Origin: Macrostomum hystrix
Lineage: Eukaryota > Platyhelminthes > Macrostomidae
Direction: 5' to 3'
Length of the DNA stretch: 64,000 bases
NCBI GenBank assembly: GCA_950097015.1
Contig: CATNEN010000020.1
Location: forward strand, 31,025 to 95,024
Shown: positions 11,502 through 24,300 of the stretch, piece by piece
Position numbering within the stretch: position 1 is the stretch's first letter
Layout: each line of letters opens with the position of its first letter
Program-made: the position numbers and the translations under genes
The notes under the pieces: model-generated
Seen by the model: the letters and a program-made list of their open reading frames with translations, nothing else
Database searches by the model: none
What the model was told of the DNA's origin: nothing

Positions 11502-11502
11502 T
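11423..11502 (-). repeat. Right arm of the inverted repeat, with (GT)n microsatellite
   Basis: Reverse complement of 7779-7828. It starts AGTTTCCCATTGAGAATTG, continues through a 36-base perfect match, then a GT run of about 40 bases and TATATT. Confidence 0.9.
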
Positions 11503-11539
11503 CCATTTTTGCATTCACATAGGCCCCTATTCTAATATG

Positions 11540-12290
11540 GGTGCTGGTCCCAGGTCATTCGGTGACAAGACATTTCGGTGACAGTAATTTCAGACTTTTT
11601 CAGTGACAGAATTGGTAAGTTTGGTGACAACTATTTTTGCACCTAAATATGCTGAGAAAACTGCCTTCCACGATCCAGCAGCTGCTTAAAGCCTGCACTC
11701 GCCTTGTCAATCCAAAACTTGAAAAATTATTATTATACACATTTAATTAGGAAAAAAGCAACTATTGAAACTATTGACTACTCATTAAATCATTTAATAA
11801 TTTAACTCATTTAAAGTAAAACCCAGACTTAATCAGAGCGATGCAGCTTCTTATGAATACTTTTAGCATTATATAATTAATATTTTTTATGTGTGCATAT
11901 ACATGCGCAACACCCGGCCAAACCGGCCAGGTAAAATGAGGTCAAAGCAAGGTAAGTCACAAAAACCAATTGACCAAGCGTAGAAAAATCAAAGGGGGCA
12001 CAAAGGGACAAAAAAGGAAGGCGTGAAGAAAAGGAAAAAAGGAAGAGAAAAAGAGTGCAAATGAGAGCAAACTAAGTCGTAAATAGAGCAAAAACTAAGT
12101 CGCACAGCCAGCTAAGATTTGGGAGGTTGCGCATGTATGTGTGTGTATAGTTAAAATGGAAGGCTGTTTGCATATTTATGTGCAAAAATAGTTGTCACCA
12201 ATCTGACCAATTGTGTCACTGAAATGACTTGAGTTGTCACCGAAATGACTGTCACCGAAATGACCTAGGACCTAGGTGCTGGTCATTTCG
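11540..12290. mobile_element. Foldback/MITE-like element with long terminal inverted repeats
   Basis: The left arm (about 11548-11680) contains CATTTCGGTGACAG, TTTTTCAGTGACA and TGGTGACAACTATTTTTGCA. The same series occurs reverse-complemented at about 12150-12275 (TGCAAAAATAGTTGTCACCA, TGTCACTGAAATGACTT, CTGTCACCGAAATGACC). The interior (about 11690-12140) is AT- and purine-rich with no open frame for a transposase, so it would be non-autonomous. The word GGTGCTGGTC appears just outside or at both ends and could be a target-site duplication. Confidence 0.7.
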
Positions 12291-13360
12291 TCAACTGCCA
12301 CATCATCAACTCGGTTGACAAAGCGACCAACATTTAAGGGTGGTCTTATTGGCAGTTGACGAAATGACCAAGGTTTAAGGCCGCCTTATTGGCTAGTTGA
12401 TGAAATGGGTACAGATCAAATCGTCATATTCTAAAATGTCATATGATGATGACAATTTGAGCAAAAGTGTCACAATATTCAATTTAATGTGACGATCTTG
12501 ACTATTTGTTCATTGCTCATATTAATTATGAATGTGATTTTAATATTTAATGATGCATAATTCAAACAATTAATTGATTTAAAGACAGTTAAAAGTAAAT
12601 GCAGATTAAAAAACACCGATAAAAGCGTTAGGTAGGCACAATGAACAGACAAATGCAATATGCAGATATTGCAAATCATGACGATGCAATAGGGCACGTT
12701 TGAGCTACATGTACATAGCTACATGCTGAAAAAAATTCAGTGCACATGTTATGTAATGTGCAATGTACTTTGAGTGGCTCAAATGACATTATTTTTGTAG
12801 AGCCAAGTGAGACAAGGCCAAAAATGTATGCTTCGCTTCGCTTATGCTTTCAACAAAGCTGTTTGTGGAGCCAATAAAATAACAATATGACAACTTTGTT
12901 AATGTCACATTGTCCGATGTGGACAATATGACGATTTAGATAATGTTGTTATTTTTTTACAGCCCTCATGACGATTTAGAATATGATGATTTTGGCTGGA
13001 GCCGACGAAATAACCTCACAGTGTTAGTCACTTTGCCAACCAGTTAACACTGTCGAATTTTTTAAGTTAGAATAGAACCACCCCTCCCCACCTTCTCATA
13101 TTGTGTTGGCACCTATCTTTCAACTCTTATAATGAAATCAGTTTTGACACCTCTTTTTGGCATTTTAAGTGTGAAGTGTGTTCACACCTCTGCCTCACCA
13201 CCCCACTCACTTTATTGATGACGAACTTGATTGCTTATTTGTTATTAGTAGATGACGAACTGACCAAACTTTAAAGCATGTCAATTGGCTGGATGACGAA
13301 GTGTCCTAACTTTCAAGTGGATGACGAAGTTGTAAGATGACAAAGTGTCTAGGATCCGTC
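12281..13360. mobile_element. Degenerate elements of a GGTCATTTCGTC-ended repeat family
   Basis: The segment opens with GGTCATTTCGTCAACTGCC and closes with ATGACAAAGTGTCTAGGATCC. Internal copies of TTGACGAAATGACCAAGGTT, GATGACGAAC and GATGACGAAGTG are scattered through it. The same terminal motif in a better preserved form (GATGAAATGACTAGGATCC) closes the array at 14245-14752. No coding capacity is seen. Confidence 0.45.
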
Positions 13361-14244
13361 TAGTTAACATCATGCGTGGATCCAGATGCAAATTGACATT
13401 CATTGTAAGAGAACCAACATGTGTGAAAGAGGGAGGGAGAGAGAGTAGGGGGAGTTGTGTGAATAGTCACATTGCATGTTGTCTTGTTTTGTTGGAAAAC
13501 ATCCCTCTCCTGGGCGCCCACTTTCTGAAATCCCTACTGAATTGAAACATACAAATTGAAATATCTTTTGCATCTGTTAATTCCCTCAATCCATTTTCAC
13601 ACCCACCCCCAAAGCTGACAAGGTGCGCCCTATCTTGGTCTTGGTTTCAATCAAAACTTGGGTGGTGCTGGAGCAGAGGGGTAAATGACACCTTTAATTG
13701 GTAGGCACATCCTGTTTTCCTGTACCAGTAACAGTACCAGTACAGGAAAAAAATCATAGTTAAAAAAGGGTCGTAACATTAGAAAAATATTAATTGCCAT
13801 GGCTGTAGATGAAGCACGTGCAATTTCAGCTTCCTACAGCATCCAGCGCTGGAGCAGTGGACATGTTTGCATGGTCATGTGCCACTTGTAGGCCTGTGGC
13901 AGAGCTCTTCCTGACTCTTACACCATAGTCAGGAAGGTACCAGTAGCATTGTACATGTACATTTACATTGTACTCACATGTACATGTAGATGTATGCCCG
14001 CACCCACTTAATCTTTGTGACCTTTGTGATATATTTGTGATGACATTGCACCAGTATATTTACACTACAGTATATTCGAATTCAAGGGACTGTGGTTTTG
14101 TGGTATAAACTGAATATAATAATACACTAATTTATTCAGTTTGACCAATTTGAATATGAAAATCATTTTAACAAAGCATTCCTTGTCTATATTTGTATGG
14201 GTTAGGCTATAGTACAAGCCATACAAGTCACGGAACGGGTGATA
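13361..14244. other. Intergenic, no gene seen
   Basis: Mixed sequence with a small cluster of GTACATGTA-like words around 13950-13992 and ACCAGTACAGG-like words around 13725-13745. I see no supported exon. Confidence 0.4.
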
Positions 14245-14752
14245 TTTTATTGGCAGCTGACGAAATGACCAAGGTTTGAGATTGCCCCATTGTCCATTTG
14301 ATGAAATGACCAATATGGGAATCCAGTTGATGAAGTGACCAATATGGGAATCCAGTTGATGAAGTGACCAATATGGGAATCCAGTTGATGAAGTGACCAA
14401 TATGGGAATCCAGTTGATGAAGTGACCAATATGGGAATCCAGTTGATGAAGTGACCAATATGGGAATCCAGTTGATGAAGTGACCAATATGGGAATCCAG
14501 TTGATGAAGTGACCAATATGGGAATCCAGTTGATGAAGTGACCAATATGGGAATCCAGTTGATGAAGTGACCAATATGGGAATCCAGTTGATGAAATGAC
14601 CAATATGGGAATCCAGTTGATGAAATGACCAATATGGGAATCCAGTTGATGAAGTGACCAATATGGGAATCCAGTTGATGAAATGACCAATATGGGAATC
14701 CAGTTGATGAAATGACCAATATGGGAATCCAGTTGATGAAATGACTAGGATC
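14245..14752. repeat. Minisatellite, 29-bp unit, inside a GGTCATTTCGTC-type element
   Basis: About fifteen copies of a 29-bp unit comprising TTGATGAAGTGACCAATATG and GGAATCCAG. Copies are nearly identical, differing mainly GAAGTGACC against GAAATGACC. The array is flanked on the left by TGACGAAATGACCAAGG and on the right by GATGAAATGACTAGGATCC, so the array appears to have expanded within one of the elements described at 12281-13360. The open minus-strand frames through it are repeat artefacts. Confidence 0.93.
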
Positions 14753-15365
14753 CTTATAATATTTGAGTAACTCACAAGAATAAGTTTTGTAATTTATTAC
14801 TGATACAAAGTGGCAAGATACCTATTATAGATTATGACACAAATTATTAATTTTATTCATTCGCAATACATACATCACAGATAGCAGGTTTAATTAGCTA
14901 GGCTAATCCTAAAACAAAGATTAGATCAAGAGTTGCCTGGTAGAAAATTCCCTTTCCTTGTTAAGAGAAACATTTTTTTCTCTAAACAAGTAATTTAAAA
15001 TTGTTATCAAATAGTTTAAATTTTTGCCCACAAAAAATATATTTTTTGCAGATTCCAGTTACCTAAACACAAGCTAGCCTAAACACAAAAAGCCTTCATA
15101 CTCCTTATTGGAATGAGTGGTATTTTTTGTGGATGGCATCCAGCATACTCTTGCATTCTGGCATGGTACCATGACATACTCACTAGGTCAGGGTGTGAGA
15201 ACGTGTAACTGGAAGAAGTTAACAAAAAGAAGAAAACTAGCTATTAGAATGTTTCTTCCTTAGTTATAATTTTGTTTCAAACATCAAAAGTTGGTTCAAA
15301 TTGCTTATTTTTTCAGCACAACCATTTTCTGTGTTTAAAAATCTGAGCCACCATCAGGCTAAAAG
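14753..15365 (+). other. 5' flank of the AtuA-family gene
   Basis: AT-rich. A TTTTTTCAG followed by the untranslated leader CACAACCATT (about 15316) resembles a splice or trans-splice acceptor, about 50 bases before the chosen ATG. No clear TATA box is seen. Confidence 0.35.
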
Positions 15366-18300
15366 ATGCTGACTGTTGCTAGGCAACATGCTAATCAAGC
15401 TGTATTCAAATTGCTGGCTGTTGGCAGTGCTAAGCGGCTGTGCCACTGCACCCTTAAGCCAGGCACTCGCCCAGTCAAGAATGTGTGTCGCATTGGCTGC
15501 TCGTCTGGCTTCTGGGGCGACACTTCTGTGTCCAGTGAGTGTGATTTGAACTTTCTTTTCTGCTAGCAGTATTGGATAAATGTTTAAGCTGCCTCCCTGA
15601 GCATACTAATGCTGATCATGATTCTAGCTCAACAGCTGGTCAAGCATGGCAACATTGACTACCTGGTGTCTGACTACCTGTCCGAGATCACAATGTCCCT
15701 GCTTGCTGGCGCAAAAATGAAGAGTCCAGTAAGAATTATCAACCATTTTTTCCTATTAAACAAATTCAACTTTCATTCGCATAATTTGTACTTATCAGTA
15801 GACATGTGCAAACATCAAATATGTTCATTTTTTAATCACGTCTTATAGAAACTGGGCTTTGCACCAGACTTCATCAACTACAGTGTTGGACCCATGCTTA
15901 AAGAGATCACAAAGCAAGGTTAGTATTTTATTTTCTGCTATAATTAGAAATTCCATTAGTTAAATGATGTGCATATTTTTTAACTTTCCGGCAGGCATTC
16001 GGGTGGTGACAAACGCGGGCGGCATTAATGCGGCATCTTGCGCCGAGTTTCTCATAGCCTACGCCAAAAATGTCGGCCTGGATTTGTCTGGCTCCGTAGC
16101 CGTGGTTACCGGCGATGACGCCAAAACTTTACTGCCAAGTGCTTCATCAAATATGATCAACGCGAACGCTTATCTTGGGTAATACTTTAAACTTGAGGCT
16201 GGATTCTTTAGTTTTAACAATGTCTAGGATCTTAACTCAGGAAGCGCGAGTTTTGGCATTTTAAGTTTAGACGGAGAAGTTTAGGAACTGACATCAGCAT
16301 GTGGAGTTTTGGGATCTGACTTTTGATATCCGGGATTGAGAAGGGCTGTTTTGGTATCGGAGATCGACATGGGATCTGAGTTTGCGATGCGGTGTTTTGG
16401 GATCTGAGATAGGGATTGGGTGTTTTGAGATCTGAGATAGGGATGGGGTGTTTTGGGATCTGAGATAGGGATGGGGTGTTTTGAGATCTGAGATAGGGAT
16501 GGGGTGTTTTGGGATCTGAGATAGGGATGGGGTGTTTTGGGATCTGAGATAGGGATGGGGTGTTTTGAGATCTGAGATAGGGATGGGGTGTTTTGGTATC
16601 TGAGATAGGGATTGGGTGTTTTGGTATCTGAGATAGGGATTGGGTGTTTTGGTATCTGAGATAGGGATGGGGTGTTTTGGTATCTGAGATAGGGATGGGG
16701 TGTTTTGGGATCTGAGATAGGGATGGGGTGTTTTGGTATCTGAGATAGGGATTGGGTGTTTTGGTATCTGAGATAGGGATTGGGTGTTTTGGGATCTGAG
16801 ATGGGGATTGGGGTGTTTTGGTATCTGAGATAGGGATGGGGTGTTTTGGTATCTGAGATAGGGATTGGGTGTTTTGAGATCTGAGATAGGGATGGGGTGT
16901 TTTGGTATCTGAGATAGGGATTGGGTGTTTTGGTATCTGAGATAGGGATGGGGTGTTTTAGGATCTGAGATAGGGATTGTGTGTTTTGAGATCTGAGATA
17001 GGGATGGGGTGTTTTGAGAACTGAGATAGGGATAGGGTGTTTTGAGATCTGAGATAGGGATCGGGTGTTTTGAGATCTGAGATAGGGATGGGGTCGTTTA
17101 GTTATCTGAGATAGGGATGGGGTCGTTTGGGATCTGAGATAGGGATGGGGTCGTTTAGTTATCTGAGATAGGGATGGGGTCGTTTGGGATCTGAGATAGG
17201 GATGGGGTCGTTTAGTTATCTGAGATAGGGATGGGGTCGTTTGGGATCTGAGATAGGGATGGGGTCGTTTAGTTATCTAAGATAGGGATGGGGTCGTTTA
17301 GTTATCTGAGATAGGGATGGGGTGTTTCGGGATCTGAGATAGGGATGGGGTGTATTGGGATCTGAGATAGGGATGGGGTGTTTTGGGATCTGAGATAGGG
17401 ATGGGGTGTTTCGGGATCTGAGATAGGGATGGGGTTGTAGGATTAGTTGTAGGATAGAGTTGAGTTGTAGAAAATTGTAACTGTGCTCGTAGTCTGAACA
17501 AAAACACGGGGAAATTGCGGTCGCTTTGACAATGGCCAGCGCAAAGTGATAATTGCAATCACACCTTCGTTTCAGAGCTCAGCCTATTGCTCAGGCTTTG
17601 GATGCTGGCGCCCAGTTTGTCATCACGGGCCGCTGTGTCGACAGCGCCCTGGTCCTGGGTCCATTGATTCACGAGGTGAGACAACAGCGGCGCATTGTGA
17701 CTTTGTACTTGAAGCTGCGTTAACCCACTTTATGATCTTGCAGGATTGAGTCCTGGTCTCAGTAAAGAATCTCATGCAGGATTGAGTCCTGGTCTCAGTA
17801 AAGAATCTCATGAAGGATTGAGTCCTGGTCTCAGTAAAGAATCTCATGCAGGATTGAGTCCTGGTCTCAGTAAATAATCTCATGCAGGATTGAGTCCTGG
17901 TCTCAGTAAATAATCTCATGCAGGATTGAGTCCTGGTCTCACTAAAGAATCTCATGCAGGATTGAGTCCTGGTCTCAGTAAAGAATCTCATGCAGGATTG
18001 AGTCCTGGTCTCAGTAAATAATCTCATGCAGGATTGAGTCCTGGTCTCAGTAAAGAATCTCATGCAGGATTGAGTCCTGGTCTCAGTAAAGAATCTCATG
18101 CAGGATTGAGTCCTGGTCTCACTAAATAATCTCATGCAGGATTGAGTCCTGGTCTCAGTAAAGAATCTCATGCAGGATTGAGTCCTGGTCTCAGTAAAGA
18201 ATCTCATGCAGGATTGAGTCCTGGTCTCAGTAAAGAATCTCATGCAGGATTGAGTCCTGGTCTCAGTAAAGAATCTCATGCAGGATTGAGTCCTGGTCTC

Positions 18301-21300
18301 AGTAAAGAATCTCACGCAGGATTGAGTTCTGGTCTCAGTAAAGAATCTCATGCAGGATTGAGTCCTGGTCTCACTAAATAATCTCATGCAGGATTGAGTT
18401 CTGGTCTCAGTAAAGAATCTCACGCAGGATTGAGTCCTGGTCTCACTAAATAATCTCATGCAGGATTGAGTCCTGGTCTCAGTAAAGAATCTCATGCAGG
18501 ATTGAGTCCTGGTCTCACTAAAGAATCTCATGCAGGATTGAGTCCTGGTCTCTGTAAAGAATCTCATGCAGGATTGAGTTCTGGTCTCAGTAAAGAATCT
18601 CATGAAGGATTGAGTCCTGGTCTCAGTAAATAATCTCATGCAGGATTGAGTCCTGGTCTCAGTAAAGAATCTCATGCAGGATTGAGTCCTGGTCTCAGTA
18701 AAGAATCTCATGCAGGATTGAGTCCTGGTCTCAGTAAAGAATCTCATGCAGGATTGAGTCCTGGTCTCAGTAAATAATCTCATGCAGGATTGAGTCCTGG
18801 TCTCACTAAAGAATCTCATGCAGGATTGAGTCCTGGTATCAGTAAAGAATCTCATGCAGGATTGAGTCCTGGTCTCAGTAAAGAATCTCATGCAGGATTG
18901 AGTCCTGGTCTCACTAAATAATCTCATGCAGGATTGAGTTCTGGTCTCAGTAAATAATCTCATGCAGGATTGAGTCCTGGTCTCAGTAAAGAATCTCATG
19001 CAGGATTGAGTCCTGGTCTCAGTAAAGAATCTCATGCAGGATTGAGTCCTGGTATCAGTAAATAATCTCATGCAGGATTGAGTTCTGGTCTCAGTAAATA
19101 ATCTCATGCAGGATTGAGTCCTGGTCTCAGTAAATAATCTCATGCAGGATTGAGTCCTGGTATCACTAAATAATCTCATGCAGGATTGAGTCCTGGTCTC
19201 AGTAAAGAATCTCATGCAGGATTGAGTCCTGGTCTCAGTAAAGAATCTCATGCAGGATTGAGTCCTGGTCTCAGTAAAGAATCTCATGCAGGATTGAGTC
19301 CTGGTCTCACTAAAGAATCTCATGCAGGATTGAGTCCTGGTCTCAGTAAAGAATCTCATGCAGGATTGAGTCCTGGTCTCAGTAAATAATCTCATGCAGG
19401 ATTGAGTCCTGGTCTCAGTAAAGAATCTCATGCAGGATTGAGTCCTGGTCTCAGTAAAGAATCTCATGCAGGATTGAGTCCTGGTATCACTAAATAATCT
19501 CATGCAGGATTGAGTCCTGGTATCAGTAAAGAATCTCATGCAGGATTGAGTCCTGGTCTCAGTAAAGAATCTCATGCAGGATTGAGTTCTGGTCTCAGTA
19601 AAGAATCTCATGCAGGATTGAGTCCTGGTATCAGTAAAGAATCTCATGCAGGATTGAGTCCTGGTCTCACTAAAGAATCTCATGCAGGATTGAGTCCTGG
19701 TCTCAGTAAAGAATCTCATGCAGGATTGAGTCCTGGTCTCAGTAAAGAATCTCATGCAGGATTGAGTCCTGGTCTCAGTAAAGAATCTCATGCAGGATTG
19801 AGTCCTGGTCTCAGTAAAGAATCTCATGCAGGATTGAGTCCTGGTATCAGTAAAGAATCTCATGCAGGATTGAGTCCTGGTCTCAGTAAAGAATCTCATG
19901 CAGGATTGAGTCCTGGTCTCAGTAAAGAATCTCATGCAGGATTGAGTCCTGGTCTCAGTAAATAATCTCATGCAGGATTGAGTCCTGGTCTCAGTAAATA
20001 ATCTCATGCAGGATTGAGTCCTGGTCTCAGTAAAGAATCTCATGCAGGATTGAGTCCTGGTCTCACTAAATAATCTCATGCAGGATTGAGTCCTGGTCTC
20101 AGTAAAGAATCTCATGCAGGATTGAGTCCTGGTCTCACTAAAGAATCTCATGCAGGATTGAGTCCTGGTCTCACTAAAGAATCTCATGCAGGATTGAGTC
20201 CTGGTCTCACTAAAGAATGTCATGCAGGATTGAGTCCTGGTCTCAGTAAATAATCTCACGCAGGATTGAGTCCTGGTCTCAGTAAAGAATCTCACGCAGG
20301 ATTGAGTCCTGGTCTCAGTAAAGAATCTCATGCAGGATTGAGTCCTGGTCTCAGTAAAGAATCTCATGCAGGATTGAGTCCTGGTCTCAGTAAAGAATCT
20401 CATGCAGGATTGAGTCCTGGTCTCAGTAAAGAATCTCATGCAGGATTGAGTCCTGGTCTCAGTAAAGAATCTCATGCAGGATTGAGTCCTGGTCTCAGTA
20501 AAGAATCTCATGCAGGATTGAGTCCTGGTCTCAGTAAAGAATCTCATGCAGGATTGAGTTCTGGTCTCAGTAAAGAATCTCATGCAGGATTGAGTCCTGG
20601 TCTCAGTAAAGAATCTCATGCAGGATTGAGTCCTGGTCTCAGTAAAGAATCTCATGCAGGATTGAGTCCTGGTCTCAGTAAAGAATCTCATGCAGGATTG
20701 AGTCCTGGTCTCAGTAAAGAATCTCATGCAGGATTTAGTCCTGGTCTCACTAAAGAATCTCATGCAGGATTGAGTCCTGGTCTCAGTAAAGAATCTCATG
20801 CAGGATTGAGTCCCTGGTCTCAGTAAAGAATCTCATGCAGGATTGAGTCCTGGTCTCAGTAAAGAATCTCATGCAGGATTGAGTCCTGGTCTCACTAAAG
20901 AATCTCATGCAGGATTGAGTCCTGGTCTCAGTAAAGAATCTCATGCAGGATTGAGTCCTGGTCTCAGTAAAGAATCTCATGCAGGATTGAGTCCTGGTCT
21001 CAGTAAAGAATCTCATGCAGGATTGAGTCCTGGTCTCAGTAAAGAATCTCATGCAGGATTGAGTCCTGGTCTCAGTAAAGAATCTCATGCAGGATTGAGT
21101 CCTGGTCTCACTAAAGAATCTCATGCAGGATTGAGTCCTGGTCTCAGTAAAGAATCTCATGCAGGATTGAGTCCTGGTCTCAGTAAAGAATCTCATGCAG
21201 GATTGAGTCCTGGTCTCAGTAAAGAATCTCATCGCAGGATTGAGTCCTGGTCTCAGTAAAGAATCTCATGCAGGATTGAGTCCTGGTCTCAGTAAAGAAT

Positions 21301-24300
21301 CTCATGCAGGATTGAGTCCTGGTCTCAGTAAAGAATCTCATGCAGGATTGAGTCCTGGTCTCAGTAAAGAATCTCATGCAGGATTGAGTCCTGGTCTCAG
21401 TAAAGAATCTCATGCAGGATTGAGTCCTGGTCTCAGTAAAGAATCTCACTGCAGGATTGAGTCCTGGTCTCAGTAAATAATCTCATGCAGGATTGAGTCC
21501 TGGTCTCAGTAAAGAATCTCATGCAGGATTGAGTCCTGGTCTCAGTAAAGAATCTCATGCAGGATTGAGTCCTGGTCTCAGTAAAGAATCTCATGCAGGA
21601 TTGAGTCCTGGTCTCAGTAAAGAATCTCATGCAGGATTGAGTCCTGGTCTCAGTAAAGAATCTCATGCAGGATTGAGTCCTGGTCTCACTAAAGAATCTC
21701 ATGCAGGATTGAGTCCTGGTCTCAGTAAAGAATCTCATGCAGGATTGAGTCCCTGGTCTCAGTAAAGAATCTCATGCAGGATTGAGTCCTGGTCTCAGTA
21801 AAGAATCTCATGCAGGATTGAGTCCTGGTCTCACTAAAGAATCTCATGCAGGATTGAGTCCTGGTCTCAGTAAAGAATCTCATGCAGGATTGAGTCCTGG
21901 TCTCAGTAAAGAATCTCATGCAGGATTGAGTCCCTGGTCTCAGTAAAGAATCTCATGCAGGATTGAGTCCCGGTCTCAGTAAAGAATCTCATGCAGGATT
22001 GAGTCCTGGTCTCAGTAAAGAATCTCATGCAGGATTGAGTCCTGGTCTCACTAAAGAATCTCATGCAGGATTGAGTCCTGGTCTCAGTAAAGAATCTCAT
22101 GCAGGATTGAGTCCTGGTCTCAGTAAAGAATCTCATGCAGGATTGAGTCCTGGTCTCAGTAAAGAATCTCACGCAGGATTGAGTCCTGGTCTCAGTAAAG
22201 AATCTCATGCAGGATTGAGTCCTGGTCTCAGTAAAGAATCTTATGCAGGATTGAGTCCTGGTCTCAGTAAAGAATCTCATGCAGGATTGAGTCCTGGTCT
22301 CAGTAAAGAATCTCATGCAGGATTGAGTCCTGGTCTCAGTAAAGAATCTCATGCAGGATTGAGTCCTGGTCTCAGTAAAGAATCTCACGCAGGATTGAGT
22401 CCTGGTCTCAGTAAATAATCTCACGCAGGATTTAGTCCTGGTCTCACTAAAGAATGTCATGCAGGATTGAGTCCTGGTCTCAGTAAAGAATCTCATGCAG
22501 GATTGAGTTCTGGTCTCAGTAAAGAATCTCATGCAGGATTGAGTCCTGGTCTCAGTAAAGAATCTCATGCAGGATTGAGTCCTGGTCTCAGTAAAGAATC
22601 TCATGCAGGATTGAGTCCTGGTCTCAGTAAAGAATCTCATGCAGGATTGAGTCCTGGTCTCAGTAAAGAATCTCATGCAGGATTGAGTCCTGGTCTCAGT
22701 AAAGAATCTCATGCAGGATTGAGTCCTGGTCTCAGTAAAGAATCTCATGCAGGATTGAGTCCTGGTCTCAGTAAAGAATCTCATGCAGGATTGAGTCCTG
22801 GTCTCAGTAAAGAATCTCATGCAGGATTGAGTCCTGGTCTCAGTAAAGAATCTCATGCAGGATTGAGTCCTGGTCTCAGTAAAGAATCTCATGCAGGATT
22901 GAGTCCTGGTCTCAGTAAAGAATCTCATGCAGGATTGAGTCCTGGTCTCAGTAAAGAATCTCATGCAGGATTGAGTCCTGGTCTCAGTAAAGAATCTCAT
23001 GCAGGATTGAGTCCTGGTCTCAGTAAAGAATCTCATGCAGGATTGAGTCCTGGTCTCAGTAAAGAATCTCATGCAGGATTGAGTCCTGGTCTCAGTAAAG
23101 AATCTCATGCAGGATTGAGTCCTGGTCTCAGTAAAGAATCTCATGCAGGATTGAGTCCTGGTCTCAGTAAAGAATCTCATGCAGGATTGAGTCCTGGTCT
23201 CAGTAAAGAATCTCATGCAGGATTGAGTCCTGGTCTCAGTAAAGAATCTCATGCAGGATTGAGTCCTGGTCTCAGTAAAGAATCTCATGCAGGATTGAGT
23301 CCTGGTCTCAGTAAAGAATCTCATGCAGGATTGAGTCCTGGTCTCAGTAAAGAATCTCATGCAGGATTGAGTCCTGGTCTCAGTAAAGAATCTCATGCAG
23401 GATTGAGTCCTGGTCTCAGTAAAGAATCTCATGCAGGATTGAGTCCTGGTCTCAGTAAAGAATCTCATGCAGGATTGAGTCCTGGTCTCAGTAAAGAATC
23501 TCATGCAGGATTGAGTCCTGGTCTCAGTAAAGAATCTCATGCAGGATTGAGTCCTGGTCTCAGTAAAGAATCTCATGCAGGATTGAGTCCTGGTCTCAGT
23601 AAAGAATCTCATGCAGGATTGAGTCCTGGTCTCAGTAAAGAATCTCATGCAGGATTGAGTCCTGGTCTCAGTAAAGAATCTCATGCAGGATTGAGTCCTG
23701 GTCTCAGTAATCCATGCAGATTGAGTCCTGTCTCAGTAAAGAATCCAGGATTGAGTCCTGGTCTCAGTAAATAATCTCATGCAGGATTGAGTCCTGGTCT
23801 CAGTAAAGAATCTCATGCAGGATTGAGTCCTGGTCTCAGTAAAGAATCTCATGCAGGATTGAGTCCTGGTCTCAGTAAAGAATCTCATGCAGGATTGAGT
23901 CCTGGTCTCAGTAAAGAATCTCATGCAGGATTGAGTCCTGGTCTCAGTAAAGAATCTCATGCAGGATTGAGTCCTGGTCTCAGTAAAGAATCTCATGCAG
24001 GATTGAGTCCTGGTCTCAGTAAAGAATCTCATGCAGGATTGAGTCCTGGTCTCAGTAAAGAATCTCATGCAGATTGAGTCCTGGTCTCAGTAAATAATCT
24101 CATGCAGGATTGAGTCCTGGTCTCACTAAAGAATCTCATGCAGGATTGAGTCCTGTCTCAGTAAAGAATCTCATGCAGGATTGAGGTCCATGGTCTCAGT
24201 AAATAATCTCATGCAGGATGAGTCCTGGTCTCACTTAAAGAATCTCATGCAGGATTGAGTCCTGGTCTCAGTAAAGAATCTCATGCAGGATTGAGTCCTG

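Noticed and set aside
14297-14745. CRISPR-like array (28-36 bp repeats here and at 16335, 17743)
   Set aside because: The repeats are contiguous without unique spacers, there are no cas genes, and the genome is eukaryotic.
14065-14775. Minus-strand open frames of 147-236 codons
   Set aside because: They are translations of the 29-bp minisatellite.
17623-20799. Minus-strand open frame of 1058 codons and the matching plus-strand frames in 17743-25150
   Set aside because: These are products of a 36-bp repeat (divisible by three) without minus-strand stops. The region lies in an intron between conserved AtuA exons.
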